Shown here one piece after another: positions 14,020 through 22,680 of a stretch of 37,629 nucleotides of DNA (its first letter is position 1; every line of letters starts with the position of its first letter). The translations under genes and the position numbers were made by a program. This stretch comes from a virus. The stretch lies in IMG/VR virus record IMGVR_UViG_3300032284_001602, positions 1 through 37,629 of that record; one strand, written 5' to 3'. The notes beneath the pieces are model-generated. The model was given only the letters and a program-made list of their open reading frames with translations, searched no databases and was not told the origin of the DNA.

Positions 14020-14751
14020 TCAGGGCCAGTGTTGGGTGGGGTCAAATGCGCCGCCGGAACCAGCACCGCCGAACCCACCCTGCGGATAAGCGCCAAGGAT
14101 GCCACCGCCAATCTGTTGAGCGCCAGCTCCAAGGGTTCCGAGAGCGCCCGGAGCCACCGCTGCATTCGTTGCCGCCGCCATGTTCCCGGACCGCTGCGAC
14201 TCGGTACCGGAGTAGAGCAGGGACGGATTGATGCCCAGCTGTTGCGCGATGCTGATCGGAGTGGCCATGGGCGTGCCGGAAATGAGCTGCTGTGCCTGCT
14301 GCTGACCTTGGTTCATCAGGCCAAGTGATGTGGTTCCAATGTCACGGGCGGTCAGGTTGCGTCCGGCCTGTGAACCTCCAAATCCGCCGGAAAGCCCCTG
14401 AGCGGCCCCGGAGCGTTCAAGCGCGGCCTGAACGTCGGGAGGAATCTGGCCGGCCAGCTCGCTCTGAATCTGGTTTGAGCGGGAAGACTGGATGTTGGAA
14501 TAGCCGGGGATGCTCCGGTTCAGCGCATCCTGCATCTGCTGCTGATTGAAGACGTTCTCCTGACCGGTCAGGTTGGATGCCTGAGGCAGCGCACCCAATG
14601 AGGCGTTGAGGGAGTCCGTATACGCCTTGTTAGGATCGACGTAGGGCGTCTGGGCGATGTTGTTGAGGGCGCTCTTTGTCCCTCCCGCCGACGCGGCGGA
14701 AGCGATGGTTCCGACGGCCCCTAATCCGATGGCTAGTGATGCGGCTGACAT
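14020..14751 (-). CDS. Gly/Ala/Gln-rich ejection protein candidate with N-terminal hydrophobic segment
   Basis: ATG 14751 is chosen because AAAGGAA lies immediately upstream; a longer frame to 14781 would overlap the cupin gene further. The 243-residue product has a hydrophobic N-terminus (MSAASLAIGLGAVGTIASAA), a Gln/Asn/Ser-rich centre and a Gly-rich C-terminus. It resembles the small first ejection protein of podoviruses, whose hydrophobic helix may enter the inner membrane. It overlaps the end of the cupin gene by 19 bases. Assignment is by composition and gene order. Confidence 0.5.
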   Translation of the reverse strand: MSAASLAIGLGAVGTIASAASAGGTKSALNNIAQTPYVDPNKAYTDSLNASLGALPQASNLTGQENVFNQQQMQDALNRSIPGYSNIQSSRSNQIQSELAGQIPPDVQAALERSGAAQGLSGGFGGSQAGRNLTARDIGTTSLGLMNQGQQQAQQLISGTPMATPISIAQQLGINPSLLYSGTESQRSGNMAAATNAAVAPGALGTLGAGAQQIGGGILGAYPQGGFGGAGSGGAFDPTQHWP

Positions 14752-15167
14752 AGTTCCTTTCCCTTTTGGTAGGCAAGCCACGTCGGGCTGGCCTCAAACA
14801 GTTCCGACTCCAGCTTGCCGATGTCCGTCTCCTCAGTCGCATGGAGCGTGGCGAATTCCACGTCCTCCAGCATCACGGCAACTTTTCGGGAACCGGCCAC
14901 GGACTCGAAAACGCAAGGCGCTTCAATCTCGCGAACGAGGCCTTTCATCCAGAGGCGCATCCTGCCCTTGAGCAGAACATTCGGATGCGTCGTTTTGTGC
15001 GTGTGCCCCATCAGAAGCAGGCCGGCGGGAATGCTCATGTGACGGATATACATTCCGCCGATGAAGTGATGCTGAACGGGTGGCAGTTTTTGAAGCGTGC
15101 CATCCGCCTTGGGAAGCAGCATTTCCTCCATCTGCTCCACCGGATCAATGACAGCCAAGTCGTTCAA
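14733..15167 (-). CDS. Cupin-fold protein
   Basis: This 144-residue protein has a cupin-like core at about residues 32-110: HHFIGGMYIRHMSIPAGLLL, then GHTHKTTHPNVLLKGRMRLW with the paired His residues of cupin motif 1, then a beta-rich segment ending in TLHATEETDI. Similar small cupins ('YIRxxxxPAGxxxxGHxHxxxHxNVLLKG') occur beside tail genes in podoviruses, and their role is not established. The His cluster suggests metal binding. It is coupled to the upstream structural candidate by ATGA. Confidence 0.65.
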   Translation of the reverse strand: MNDLAVIDPVEQMEEMLLPKADGTLQKLPPVQHHFIGGMYIRHMSIPAGLLLMGHTHKTTHPNVLLKGRMRLWMKGLVREIEAPCVFESVAGSRKVAVMLEDVEFATLHATEETDIGKLESELFEASPTWLAYQKGKELCQPHH

Positions 15168-16213
15168 ATGAACCCTCCAAACACCCGGCGCGGATGGGCA
15201 TCACCCCACGGCTGGGAGTTCACGGTGATCTGCTGCGGCGGCTGGTACTTGTCCAGTTCGTTGCGGAGAAGCTGGATGGCCGACTGATGGTGTCCCGAGT
15301 AAAGGTCGAACTGATGCTGATCGCGGGCATTCAGGGCCAGCATCTCCTCGCGCAACGCCTCGACATTCGTGATGAAAAGCCAGTCGGTCGGTACCAGCAA
15401 AGGCACAACCTCGAGGCGCACCAAGAATGAAGCGGCGATGCCGTTCTGGCAGTTCACCAAGGATGGCGCGCAGCCAGTGCCATAGTCCGTGCAACAGTTT
15501 CCACCTGTGACCGCCGCGTTCGCCTGACAGTAGTTCGGGAAGTTGACGAGGTACTTGCGGATGTACCACGGGGCTGTTTCGCTGGCCTCCCAGATAGCCA
15601 GCGGCGCGGACAAGGTGGTCGATGGGTAGTATGCCGTGACGTTGATCTGTGCGGTGGTGACCGGCTTCTGGACTCCCGTTAGCCCCGGCGGAAGGTACTG
15701 GTAGGCGGACTGTGCGTACCCGGCCACTAGGGTTACCGACTCCTGAACTGGTTCACCGGTCCCGGCGTCGATGCCCTGAAGAATGACTACCTTGCCGTAA
15801 TCGGCGACGGACTGCGGGTAGAGCTGGATGTAGGCCGGCGCTCCGGTCACATCCTGAAACGTGCAGACGTTGTTCCGAGGGAGCAGTTCCGGCGTCCAGC
15901 CGTATTGCTGACAGCGGTTCATGGACGGCACTGGGTAGTCCGTCTGGTACTCCCACCACTGGTTACGGATGTAAACCGAGTGCCGGCAGATGTCCATCTT
16001 CTCCACGACAGCCACGCTGCGCGGGAACGTGATGCACCCGTTGTACTGGCAGAAGCGCGCCGTGACGATGGTGCCATACCAGCGGCCCGCATCAGCCAAT
16101 GTGTGCTGCGCCCGGTTCGCCAATGCGATGAAGCGAGGGTTGCACGGCGGCAGATTGAGCGTGTCGCCCACCCCGGAGGCTTGCAGGTCTGCGAATGTCG
16201 TGCGTATTGGCAT
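15164..16213 (-). CDS. Cys-rich structural protein candidate
   Basis: This 349-residue protein begins MPIRTTFADLQASGVGDTLN. It has many aromatic residues and Cys clusters (RFCQYNGC; GNCCTDYGTGC), then a helical C-terminus with the segment EALREEMLALNARDQHQFDL. Location between fibre-like genes and the cupin/ejection genes suggests a virion component such as a tail-knob or connector subunit. I recognise no family. AAGGAC lies 6 bases upstream of the ATG. Confidence 0.5.
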   Translation of the reverse strand: MPIRTTFADLQASGVGDTLNLPPCNPRFIALANRAQHTLADAGRWYGTIVTARFCQYNGCITFPRSVAVVEKMDICRHSVYIRNQWWEYQTDYPVPSMNRCQQYGWTPELLPRNNVCTFQDVTGAPAYIQLYPQSVADYGKVVILQGIDAGTGEPVQESVTLVAGYAQSAYQYLPPGLTGVQKPVTTAQINVTAYYPSTTLSAPLAIWEASETAPWYIRKYLVNFPNYCQANAAVTGGNCCTDYGTGCAPSLVNCQNGIAASFLVRLEVVPLLVPTDWLFITNVEALREEMLALNARDQHQFDLYSGHHQSAIQLLRNELDKYQPPQQITVNSQPWGDAHPRRVFGGFI

Positions 16214-16222
16214 GGCTGTCCT

Positions 16223-17155
16223 TCAGGGAACGTAACCCATTGACACGTAGAATTGCCAGTCCGATTCGTTGGTGGCTCCGGCGGCATAGTCACCGCCCTT
16301 GATGATGACCTTGAACAGCGTGCCAGAGCAGTTCTTCTGGTACAGAATAAAACTGGTGGTGGTAGGCTCGTAATAAAAGGCGGAGGTGCCTGAAACGCTT
16401 GACTTTCCGTTGATATCATCCCTCACGAACGCCTCGGGACTCACGATGTCACCGGCTGACCATCCGTTGTTCGGGTTCAGGCATTTGAAATACACCTGAT
16501 AGAAGCTCGGAATCTGATTCAGTGGCTGCGCCACCGAAGTGTTTGCACCACCCACCGGAACGGTCTGAAGAGACGACACGAATTTCGTGGTGAGCAGGTA
16601 TCCAAAAGACGGGTTGAGCAGCTGAAAATGGGTTCCATCGTACAGCACAACGTACCAGTTTCCCGCCACAATCTGCCCGGCAGTCGTGGCGTTGGCCCCG
16701 ATCAGAAGCGTTTGCAGGGTGTAGGCGTTGACCTGAAAGGTGCTGGCAGCCGTGTTTGAATGGCCCGCCATGAACACGAACGTCATGCCCGTGACGAGAC
16801 CTGTGGCCGGAGAACCGTCCGGGTTTACTGAGACAGGAATGGTGACGCCAGTGACCTGATAGGAATTTGCGACGCCAATGTCCGCCAGTCCGGGAAAGAA
16901 GAACGTTGGCTGGTTGGGAACCCATACCCCTCCGCTTGCCCGGTACAGCTGAATAGGAGCGCCACCAACGGAAATCTGAAGCCACAGGTAGCTGGTGCTG
17001 ATGGCTGGGGCGGTTTGGGAGACGAGAACCTGCGTGTTATCCAGCCCGTTGACCGTTGCACTGAGGGCGTTGACGAAACCCTGAAACGTCAGCTGCCACG
17101 TCGCCGGGCAGAAGTTCGGCGGCAGGGAGCCGGCGGTGAAAGTGAGCGTTATCAT
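16223..17155 (-). CDS. Fibre-like virion protein, paralogue B
   Basis: This 310-residue protein starts MITLTFTAGSLPPNFCPATW. Its first ~190 residues align along their length with the 337-residue protein two genes upstream: shared FTAGSLPxNFCPxTWQxTFxGFVN; QxxVSxTAP; LWLQI; FFPGLxDxGxANxY; GLxTGMTFxFxAxHxNTxxSTFQ; NWYVVxYDGTxFQLLNP. The C-terminal ~120 residues are unrelated. The beta-rich, Ser/Thr/Asn-rich composition with a conserved N-terminus and variable C-terminus is typical of tail fibres or decoration proteins. The exact role is not known. Confidence 0.55.
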   Translation of the reverse strand: MITLTFTAGSLPPNFCPATWQLTFQGFVNALSATVNGLDNTQVLVSQTAPAISTSYLWLQISVGGAPIQLYRASGGVWVPNQPTFFFPGLADIGVANSYQVTGVTIPVSVNPDGSPATGLVTGMTFVFMAGHSNTAASTFQVNAYTLQTLLIGANATTAGQIVAGNWYVVLYDGTHFQLLNPSFGYLLTTKFVSSLQTVPVGGANTSVAQPLNQIPSFYQVYFKCLNPNNGWSAGDIVSPEAFVRDDINGKSSVSGTSAFYYEPTTTSFILYQKNCSGTLFKVIIKGGDYAAGATNESDWQFYVSMGYVP

Positions 17156-17355
17156 GGTACGACCACCTTATTGGAACGATTCAGGGAGCCAGACTTAAAC
17201 TCGAAACCGCAGTCCGCACATTTCCAGTTGTTCGCTTTCAATCGGTCGGGTGTTCCGTATTTACAAACAGGACAATCAGGCAGGCGCGCGTTCGAGCACC
17301 CTTCGGTGCTGAACCACATCCCTGATGGACTGTGAACATTCTTGACTGTGTTCAT
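17152..17355 (-). CDS. Small zinc-ribbon protein between two fibre-like paralogues
   Basis: This 67-residue protein has CPVC and, 16 residues later, CADCGFEF, a classic two-knuckle zinc ribbon. The rest is polar. It overlaps the downstream paralogue gene by ATGA and follows the upstream one by 3 bases. A zinc ribbon in a virion operon is unusual; it could have arrived with the gene duplication or act as a small regulator. The function is unknown. Confidence 0.6.
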   Translation of the reverse strand: MNTVKNVHSPSGMWFSTEGCSNARLPDCPVCKYGTPDRLKANNWKCADCGFEFKSGSLNRSNKVVVP

Positions 17356-17358
17356 GGC

Positions 17359-18372
17359 TTACTTGGAGACGTACACCTTGTAGTTCCACTTGGTGGGATC
17401 GACGAAGTAAATCTCCGGTGCGAAAGCCCCGTTACCAAGCACCATTATTTGATTGTTCGTTGATGGACCGACAATGATCCATGTGGTTATCTGAGTTGCA
17501 GAGGTACGCACCGAAAAGGCTGGAAAGCTTCCCGAGAAGGCATGACCAACAATGGCCACTTCGCCAGGGGTCATGAATTCCGTAATGGCCACTTCCTGAC
17601 CGGCGAGGAAAGAGGCATCGTCGGACAGGCATACCAGCACGGGACGAACGAATGCGGGAACGCCGGAGAACCCATGATTGTAGGTCTGGAGCAGCATTCC
17701 GGTGGGCGCAACCACATTGATCGAAACAGGTGTAGAGCTTTCCAGCACTGCAAACGCGACCGGCTGAGGAGGCGGGATCAACAAGGAGGCAACCGCCGTG
17801 ATGTCCGGGTTGAGCAGCTGGAAGTTGGTTCCGTCATACTGAACCATGTACCAGCCATTTGCCACCATGAAGCCGCTGCCAAGCTGCGCGGCCACAATTA
17901 GGATCGGAGCTGCCGCATACGTCACCGAAGCGCCGACTTTTATCTGAAAAGTGGAGTTACCCGTGTTCGCGTGCGACGCCTTGAACAGAAATGTCATCCC
18001 CGTGGTAAGGCCGGACGTGGGGACTCCGCCGGTCGTCTGGCTGATGGGCAGGTAGCTCAGGGTGACGATATACGCGTTGGCCGCACCGGAGTCTGTCAGG
18101 CCGGGGAAGAACCAGTTCTGCTGGATCGGCTCCCAGCTTCCGGTGTTTGACGAATAGGCGTAGAGCTGGACCGGAATTCCGGTGTTCGTGATCTGAAGCC
18201 ACAGGTTCGTCAGGTCAGTCGTCGGGGCAGTCATGCTGACGATGATCTGCGAATAGTTCAGGCCATTGACCGTGCCGGTGAGCGAATTGACAAATCCATT
18301 GAAGGTCTGCTGCCAAGTGGTCGGGCAGAAGTTCGTTGGAAGCGTCCCCGCGTTAAAGGTGATGGTGGCCAT
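17359..18372 (-). CDS. Fibre-like virion protein, paralogue A
   Basis: This 337-residue protein starts MATITFNAGTLPTNFCPTTW. It shares the N-terminal ~190-residue module of the 310-residue protein at 16223-17155 and differs after the N-P-D/S-I/F boundary, where it has its own ~145-residue beta-rich C-terminus. It follows the propeller-like protein by one base. A trimeric fibre or decoration role is inferred from composition and the shared-stem/variable-tip pattern. Confidence 0.55.
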   Translation of the reverse strand: MATITFNAGTLPTNFCPTTWQQTFNGFVNSLTGTVNGLNYSQIIVSMTAPTTDLTNLWLQITNTGIPVQLYAYSSNTGSWEPIQQNWFFPGLTDSGAANAYIVTLSYLPISQTTGGVPTSGLTTGMTFLFKASHANTGNSTFQIKVGASVTYAAAPILIVAAQLGSGFMVANGWYMVQYDGTNFQLLNPDITAVASLLIPPPQPVAFAVLESSTPVSINVVAPTGMLLQTYNHGFSGVPAFVRPVLVCLSDDASFLAGQEVAITEFMTPGEVAIVGHAFSGSFPAFSVRTSATQITTWIIVGPSTNNQIMVLGNGAFAPEIYFVDPTKWNYKVYVSK

Positions 18373-18373
18373 G

Positions 18374-20215
18374 TCAGTTGTAATCGTTCACGCCGCACAC
18401 TTGAACCACGGGGCATGTTCCGGTGGCCGTGCATTGGACCGTGCTGCTGGAGATGCAGGTGCTCTTGTCCAAATCACCAGCCGGCTTCTCGGGTTTCTTG
18501 TGCGCCCATGCCCGAAGCTCCTTGAACCGGCACGCACCGGTTCCGGTCACACGAATCTGGAAATTGTACCCCCAGCTGGCAGAAGTGTTCTGCTGCGGGT
18601 TTACGGCAGGGTCAGGCGTCTGGAAGGAGATGCGGTCGAATGCCAGCGGGTTTGGGAAGACGGGAGGATTGCAACCGAGATTGTTGCACACCCCGGTGAT
18701 GGAACATGCCGAGGTGCTGGCCCAAGGGGTCCATGCCGGACCGAGGGACGCCCGGTAATAGCCAAGCAGGGAGACGTTTCCGGCCACCTGATCGAACCAC
18801 AGGTCTGCACCAAGCAGCTGCTTCAGGTCCAGAGGCGAAGTTTCGTTGCTGGAAAAATCCATCGCCCGCGTCTCAAACGACCACGAAATCGGGATGTAGT
18901 TTGTGCCGTCGTAGTCCTGACGCATCCCCGGATCAAACTCCCAAAGCTCAATCTGATTCGTGTTGGCGTTTCGGACCCATGCGAATGCCCGTTCCAGATT
19001 GTTCACCGTGGCCTTGAACACGGCGTAGAATTGGTGACCTGCCCATACTCCATCCCATGCCGGAGGGCTGGTCTTCCCGACGCCACCGACATTGAAAAAG
19101 TCCATGCTGGCCAAGCCTAGGTAGTAAATGCCCGTGGTCTGGTCGCGCTGCGGTTGCACCGTGGCGAGGTAGCGGTTCTGCCACGTCATGCCGCTGCTGC
19201 CATAAAGCCAGATGGCAGCCTCACCGGCAATGGCGCGGACGACCTGCCGGCTCAGGGGAATGTTTCCCCACTGGTTCGTGAAGTCCCGGCGAGCGTAAAA
19301 GTAGGAGCGGATTTCCGAATCGGAGGATCGGAAATACATGTCCGCGTTCACGTTATCGAACCCTTCCTGACTCACGGGGCCGAAACCAATGAGCGCGTAC
19401 TGCTGAATCGGTTGCTGAAGGTTCTTCCATTCCGTCCGGTCTGTGGGCGCGTTGAAAGCGAAAATGCCCTGAGCGGTTCCAATGAGCAGGCTACCGACAC
19501 CGAGCGATGTATCGTTATTCGCCGATGCCGTGATGGACGTGATGCCGCCTTGGATTCCGGGAACGGCGAAAGACCCGCCCTCGTTCAGGAAATCATTCTC
19601 CGTGCATTGCAGAACCGAGTCACGCGGATCGGCCAAAGACAGATTACCGTTAACGATGTCTCCTCCGATGTAGTTGGAACCCTGAGCCACCCACACGCGA
19701 CCTTGGTAATAGAATGTCGGTCCGCCGGGCGGCAGTTCATGAACGTTGAGCGTGGTTGCATTGCCGTTGCTGCGGCGGGCGATGACCCCGTTCCAGAAGA
19801 TAGGCAGGTTGAGGTTGTTCTGGACGATCAGATTTCGCTCCGCCTGACAGAACCAGACGTGCGGGGTGGTCGGGTCGTTGACAATGGAAGCAGAAGTCAG
19901 CTCGGAGATCGGATAAGTGTTGTCGTTCAACCCGGTAAGAAACACGCGACCGCCGATGCTGATGCCGGCAAACACTTGACCAGAATCCGACGTGTAGGTT
20001 CCGAACCCTTGGAAAAGACCCTGAAGATAGCCGACCTGCCGGCGGACAAGACCGGGCCGGACATCGCTATAACCGGATCGGCAGACACGATTCACGGACC
20101 ATGCGGCCTGATTGCGGCTGATGAGCGTGGCGGGCAGGGACGAGTCAACTCCGCCATCCCATGCGGTGATTCCGTCGTAAACCCGATTGGGGTCATTGAT
20201 GCCGCTTGCTGCCAT
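18374..20215 (-). CDS. Tail-hub/adaptor candidate, beta-propeller-like
   Basis: ATG 20215 gives 613 residues; the open frame continues to 20680 but that part is antisense to the terminase and is rejected. The protein is beta-rich with repeated short strands and Gly/Asn/Trp turns (FAGISIGGRVFLTGLND; GGPTFYYQGRVWVAQGSNYI; GSLLIGTAQGIFAF; GFGPVSQEGFDN), then a Cys-containing C-terminus. The layout recalls podoviral tail nozzle or plug proteins such as P22 gp10 that have propeller folds, but this is impression rather than a recognised match. It is the first gene of the leftward operon and faces the terminase. Confidence 0.5.
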   Translation of the reverse strand: MAASGINDPNRVYDGITAWDGGVDSSLPATLISRNQAAWSVNRVCRSGYSDVRPGLVRRQVGYLQGLFQGFGTYTSDSGQVFAGISIGGRVFLTGLNDNTYPISELTSASIVNDPTTPHVWFCQAERNLIVQNNLNLPIFWNGVIARRSNGNATTLNVHELPPGGPTFYYQGRVWVAQGSNYIGGDIVNGNLSLADPRDSVLQCTENDFLNEGGSFAVPGIQGGITSITASANNDTSLGVGSLLIGTAQGIFAFNAPTDRTEWKNLQQPIQQYALIGFGPVSQEGFDNVNADMYFRSSDSEIRSYFYARRDFTNQWGNIPLSRQVVRAIAGEAAIWLYGSSGMTWQNRYLATVQPQRDQTTGIYYLGLASMDFFNVGGVGKTSPPAWDGVWAGHQFYAVFKATVNNLERAFAWVRNANTNQIELWEFDPGMRQDYDGTNYIPISWSFETRAMDFSSNETSPLDLKQLLGADLWFDQVAGNVSLLGYYRASLGPAWTPWASTSACSITGVCNNLGCNPPVFPNPLAFDRISFQTPDPAVNPQQNTSASWGYNFQIRVTGTGACRFKELRAWAHKKPEKPAGDLDKSTCISSSTVQCTATGTCPVVQVCGVNDYN

Positions 20216-20232
20216 TCCGGTTGAACCTAACC

Positions 20233-22044
20233 ATGTCGCGTGCCATGGTTCAAGCGGCAATGGACATCCAACGCGCACCAAAGTCAGGCACCTTCCAGCT
20301 CTACGGGCGCACGTTCCCCATCGGCACCGACCGGTTTGTGATCGAACGGGAGTGCATCCGACAGCCCGACAAGTTCCCCGGACGGAAGGATGACCTGCAC
20401 CATTACCGAGAGGCGCTGACCGCCCTGCTCCCCAAGTTTGAATGGCACCGCTGGTCGGAACTGCTGTTCGAGAACTTCGTGAAGCATGACCAAGTGGCCA
20501 TTTGCGGTCCGGGCAGCTCCGGCAAGACCTACACGTCCGCCGCGTGGGCCTACCTGAACTTCCAAATCTGGCTGTCGGAACTGACCTGCCTTGTCTCCAC
20601 GACGACCCGCGACCTGCTGCCTCAGCGTGTGTGGGGCGAGATTTGCGGCATCCACCGGGCCGCGAAAGAGATTCGCCCATGGCTGGACGGGCACATCACG
20701 GACGCGAACTACTCGCTTACGGTGGCTGGGTCCGTGGAAGGCGAAGGCCGTAGCTTCAAGGGCGGCATCAAGGGCGTGGCGTGCAAAGTTGGCCCCGACC
20801 AGTGGACCGGCATGTCCAACTACGTCGGCGTCAAGAACGAGCGGCTGCTCATCATCATGGACGAGCTTTCGCTGATGGGTTCGGGTGCCATTGACGCCAT
20901 GGCGAACCTTGCCACGGGCGGCGCGGTGTCTGTGCAGTTCATCGGCATGGGGAACCCGAAAGACCCGCTAGATTCGCTGGGCAAGCTAGGCGAACCGGTC
21001 GGCGGTTGGTCAGCCATCGGTCAGGAGAAGCGGACGCGCACATGGCCCACGCGTGACGGCGGAGTCGGCATCCAGATTTACGGACCCGACACGCCGAACG
21101 GCGACTTCCCGAGAGGCGTGAACCCGTGGCACGGAATCCTGAAGCCGGAGACGATTGAGCGGAAGCTGGCGTACTACAAGGACGCGAACGACATCAACAT
21201 GACCATGATGTACTACGGCATCATGCCCGTGCTGTCGTTGGATAAGCGCGTGCTGACCATGCAGCTCTGCGAGGATGGGAAGGCGTTTAATGAGGTGACG
21301 TGGAGCAACACGCCACTGAAGAAAGTGGCAGCTTTGGACCCCGGCAAAGTGGCGGATGGCGACCGGAAGATTTTCACCATCGGAACATTTGGAGAAGATG
21401 TCACGGGCGCTCAGATTTTGAAGCCGGAGCTGCAAGTGAACATCCCCATCGTCAACAGCACCGAGGATGTGGACACGCAGATTGTGAAGTTCGTGATGAA
21501 GATGTGCGTGGAACGTGGCATCCCGCCGGAGAACTTCGGCTACGACTCGACGGGCAATGCCACGCTGGCTTCGGAGTTCGCCCATCTTTGGAACCATAAA
21601 TGCGTGCCCATCGACTTCGGTGGCAATGCGCCCGACCGACCCGTTCGCTCCGGCGGTCAAGAGATGGAATCGCAGGCGTACCGGAACCGTGTGACGGGTC
21701 TCTGGTTCGCCGTGCGTGAGGCCGTTAAGCTGGGTCAGGTACGGGGGTTGCCGCGTGACTGCGCACAGGAAGGCTGCCAGCGCATTTACCGCGAGACGAA
21801 CAAGGTCGGTGGTGTCGTTCAGGTTCAGGTGGAACCGAAGGACGACATGAAGGAGCGGACGAAGGAGTCCCCTGACTTGATGGACAGTTTCGTGATCCTG
21901 CTGGAGATGGCGCGGCGTCACGGATTCCAGCTGGGACAGTCCAAAACGACGCCACAACGGAGTGAGAATCCGCTGCTGAAAGTGGCAAGTCGGATGCGCG
22001 AAATGCTTCGGTCGAAGGATTTGACGCCGATTTCGAATGTGTAA
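20233..22044 (+). CDS. terL: Terminase large subunit (DNA packaging ATPase/nuclease)
   Basis: ATG 20233 gives 603 residues. Walker A is GPGSSGKT (G92-T99). Walker B is LLIIMDELS with D210 and E211. The nuclease half has AALDPGK (D369), GYDSTGN (D438) and LMDSF (D551), the expected spaced acidic residues. The enzyme pumps DNA into proheads and cuts concatemers, docking on the portal. No small subunit was recognised in the window. Its start is only 17 bases from the start of the divergent tail gene and has no clear Shine-Dalgarno sequence. An upstream TTG at 20206 is possible but would overlap the divergent coding region. Confidence 0.92.
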   Translation: MSRAMVQAAMDIQRAPKSGTFQLYGRTFPIGTDRFVIERECIRQPDKFPGRKDDLHHYREALTALLPKFEWHRWSELLFENFVKHDQVAICGPGSSGKTYTSAAWAYLNFQIWLSELTCLVSTTTRDLLPQRVWGEICGIHRAAKEIRPWLDGHITDANYSLTVAGSVEGEGRSFKGGIKGVACKVGPDQWTGMSNYVGVKNERLLIIMDELSLMGSGAIDAMANLATGGAVSVQFIGMGNPKDPLDSLGKLGEPVGGWSAIGQEKRTRTWPTRDGGVGIQIYGPDTPNGDFPRGVNPWHGILKPETIERKLAYYKDANDINMTMMYYGIMPVLSLDKRVLTMQLCEDGKAFNEVTWSNTPLKKVAALDPGKVADGDRKIFTIGTFGEDVTGAQILKPELQVNIPIVNSTEDVDTQIVKFVMKMCVERGIPPENFGYDSTGNATLASEFAHLWNHKCVPIDFGGNAPDRPVRSGGQEMESQAYRNRVTGLWFAVREAVKLGQVRGLPRDCAQEGCQRIYRETNKVGGVVQVQVEPKDDMKERTKESPDLMDSFVILLEMARRHGFQLGQSKTTPQRSENPLLKVASRMREMLRSKDLTPISNV

Positions 22045-22089
22045 AAGAGTTGACAGTAAATTCGAGCCGGATGAAAGGTTTGCATCGAC

Positions 22090-22377
22090 ATGGCCCTAGG
22101 CTCCTTCAAGTTTCGACCCACCGGAAAACGAGTCCTCATCAAGCTGGAGGAACTGCCAACGACGGTGAACGGCCTCCACGTGGTCCGCGAGTCTGGCCAC
22201 AACGCCGAACGGGCACAGTGCGGACGGCTGATGGTGCACGGCACGTCCAGCAAGTGCGAAGCACCAGCCGGAAGCCGCGTCGTGGTGAACCCCTACAACG
22301 GAAAAGACTGCGTGGTGGACGGGATTCCGTTCAAGATTTTCGATGATTTCGCCGTGCTGGCGGTGGTGGAAGGCTGA
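22090..22377 (+). CDS. GroES-like co-chaperonin
   Basis: This 95-residue protein is close to cellular GroES length (97). The order of elements matches GroES: an FRPTGKRVLIKLEE opening strand, a mobile-loop-like PTTVNGLHVV (compare the GGIVL of GroES), a strand A-Q-C-G-R-L-M-V-H-G, then AGSRVVVNPYNGKDCVVDGI, and the final DDFAVLAVVEG (compare ESDILAIVEA). GroES caps GroEL during folding; phage versions (T4 gp31) replace it for capsid folding. Its place between the terminase and portal genes supports a virion-assembly role. The family call is from motif order. Confidence 0.75.
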   Translation: MALGSFKFRPTGKRVLIKLEELPTTVNGLHVVRESGHNAERAQCGRLMVHGTSSKCEAPAGSRVVVNPYNGKDCVVDGIPFKIFDDFAVLAVVEG

Positions 22378-22380
22378 TTT

Positions 22381-22680
22381 ATGATTACGATTGTGACCCG
22401 ATGTGACGGATGTGGACTGGCCCCGTTCAAGTGCCTTTGCCAAAAGAGCCACTTTAAGCAGGAGGAGGCTGTTTACCTGTATCGGGCCATCATGGCGTGC
22501 GGCAGACCGAAGCCACCGGAGCCAGTCGTTTACACCATTGCATCCAGTCCTGTCGCGGGTTTGCCAACGGGAGCCGAAATCCGGGTGGACGATTACGCTG
22601 GCATGTCGAGTTTCTCAACACCTACAGGAAGCAAAGACTGCCTCCCGAAAAAGCTAGCGGTGGCGGAGGATGGGAAGTGA
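22381..22680 (+). CDS. Hypothetical protein with N-terminal Cys cluster
   Basis: This 99-residue protein starts three bases after the GroES-like stop. Four Cys near the N-terminus (CDGCG..........CLCQ) may bind zinc; the remainder has a Pro-rich linker and no recognised motif. Its 3' end contains GGAGGA, the ribosome binding site for the next gene, and its stop overlaps the next GTG. Confidence 0.55.
   Translation: MITIVTRCDGCGLAPFKCLCQKSHFKQEEAVYLYRAIMACGRPKPPEPVVYTIASSPVAGLPTGAEIRVDDYAGMSSFSTPTGSKDCLPKKLAVAEDGK

Noticed and set aside
14657-15287. Rightward ORFs of 104 and 173 residues opposite the cupin and ejection genes
   Set aside because: They lie on the opposite strand of well-packed leftward genes with ATGA couplings and show no recognisable motif.
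16223-18372. Diversity-generating retroelement acting on the fibre paralogues
   Set aside because: No reverse transcriptase gene is present in the window and no short template/variable repeat pair was noticed; divergence of the C-termini is complete rather than limited to adenine positions.
20216-20680. N-terminal extension of the leftward propeller-like gene to 20680
   Set aside because: The extra 155 residues are antisense to the terminase, Arg/Gly/Ser-rich and featureless; ATG 20215 gives the better gene boundary.
22050-22078. Promoter in front of the GroES-like gene based on TTGACA at 22050-22055
   Set aside because: No acceptable -10 box lies 16-18 bases downstream (sequence there is GATGAAAGG), so the hexamer alone is not sufficient.
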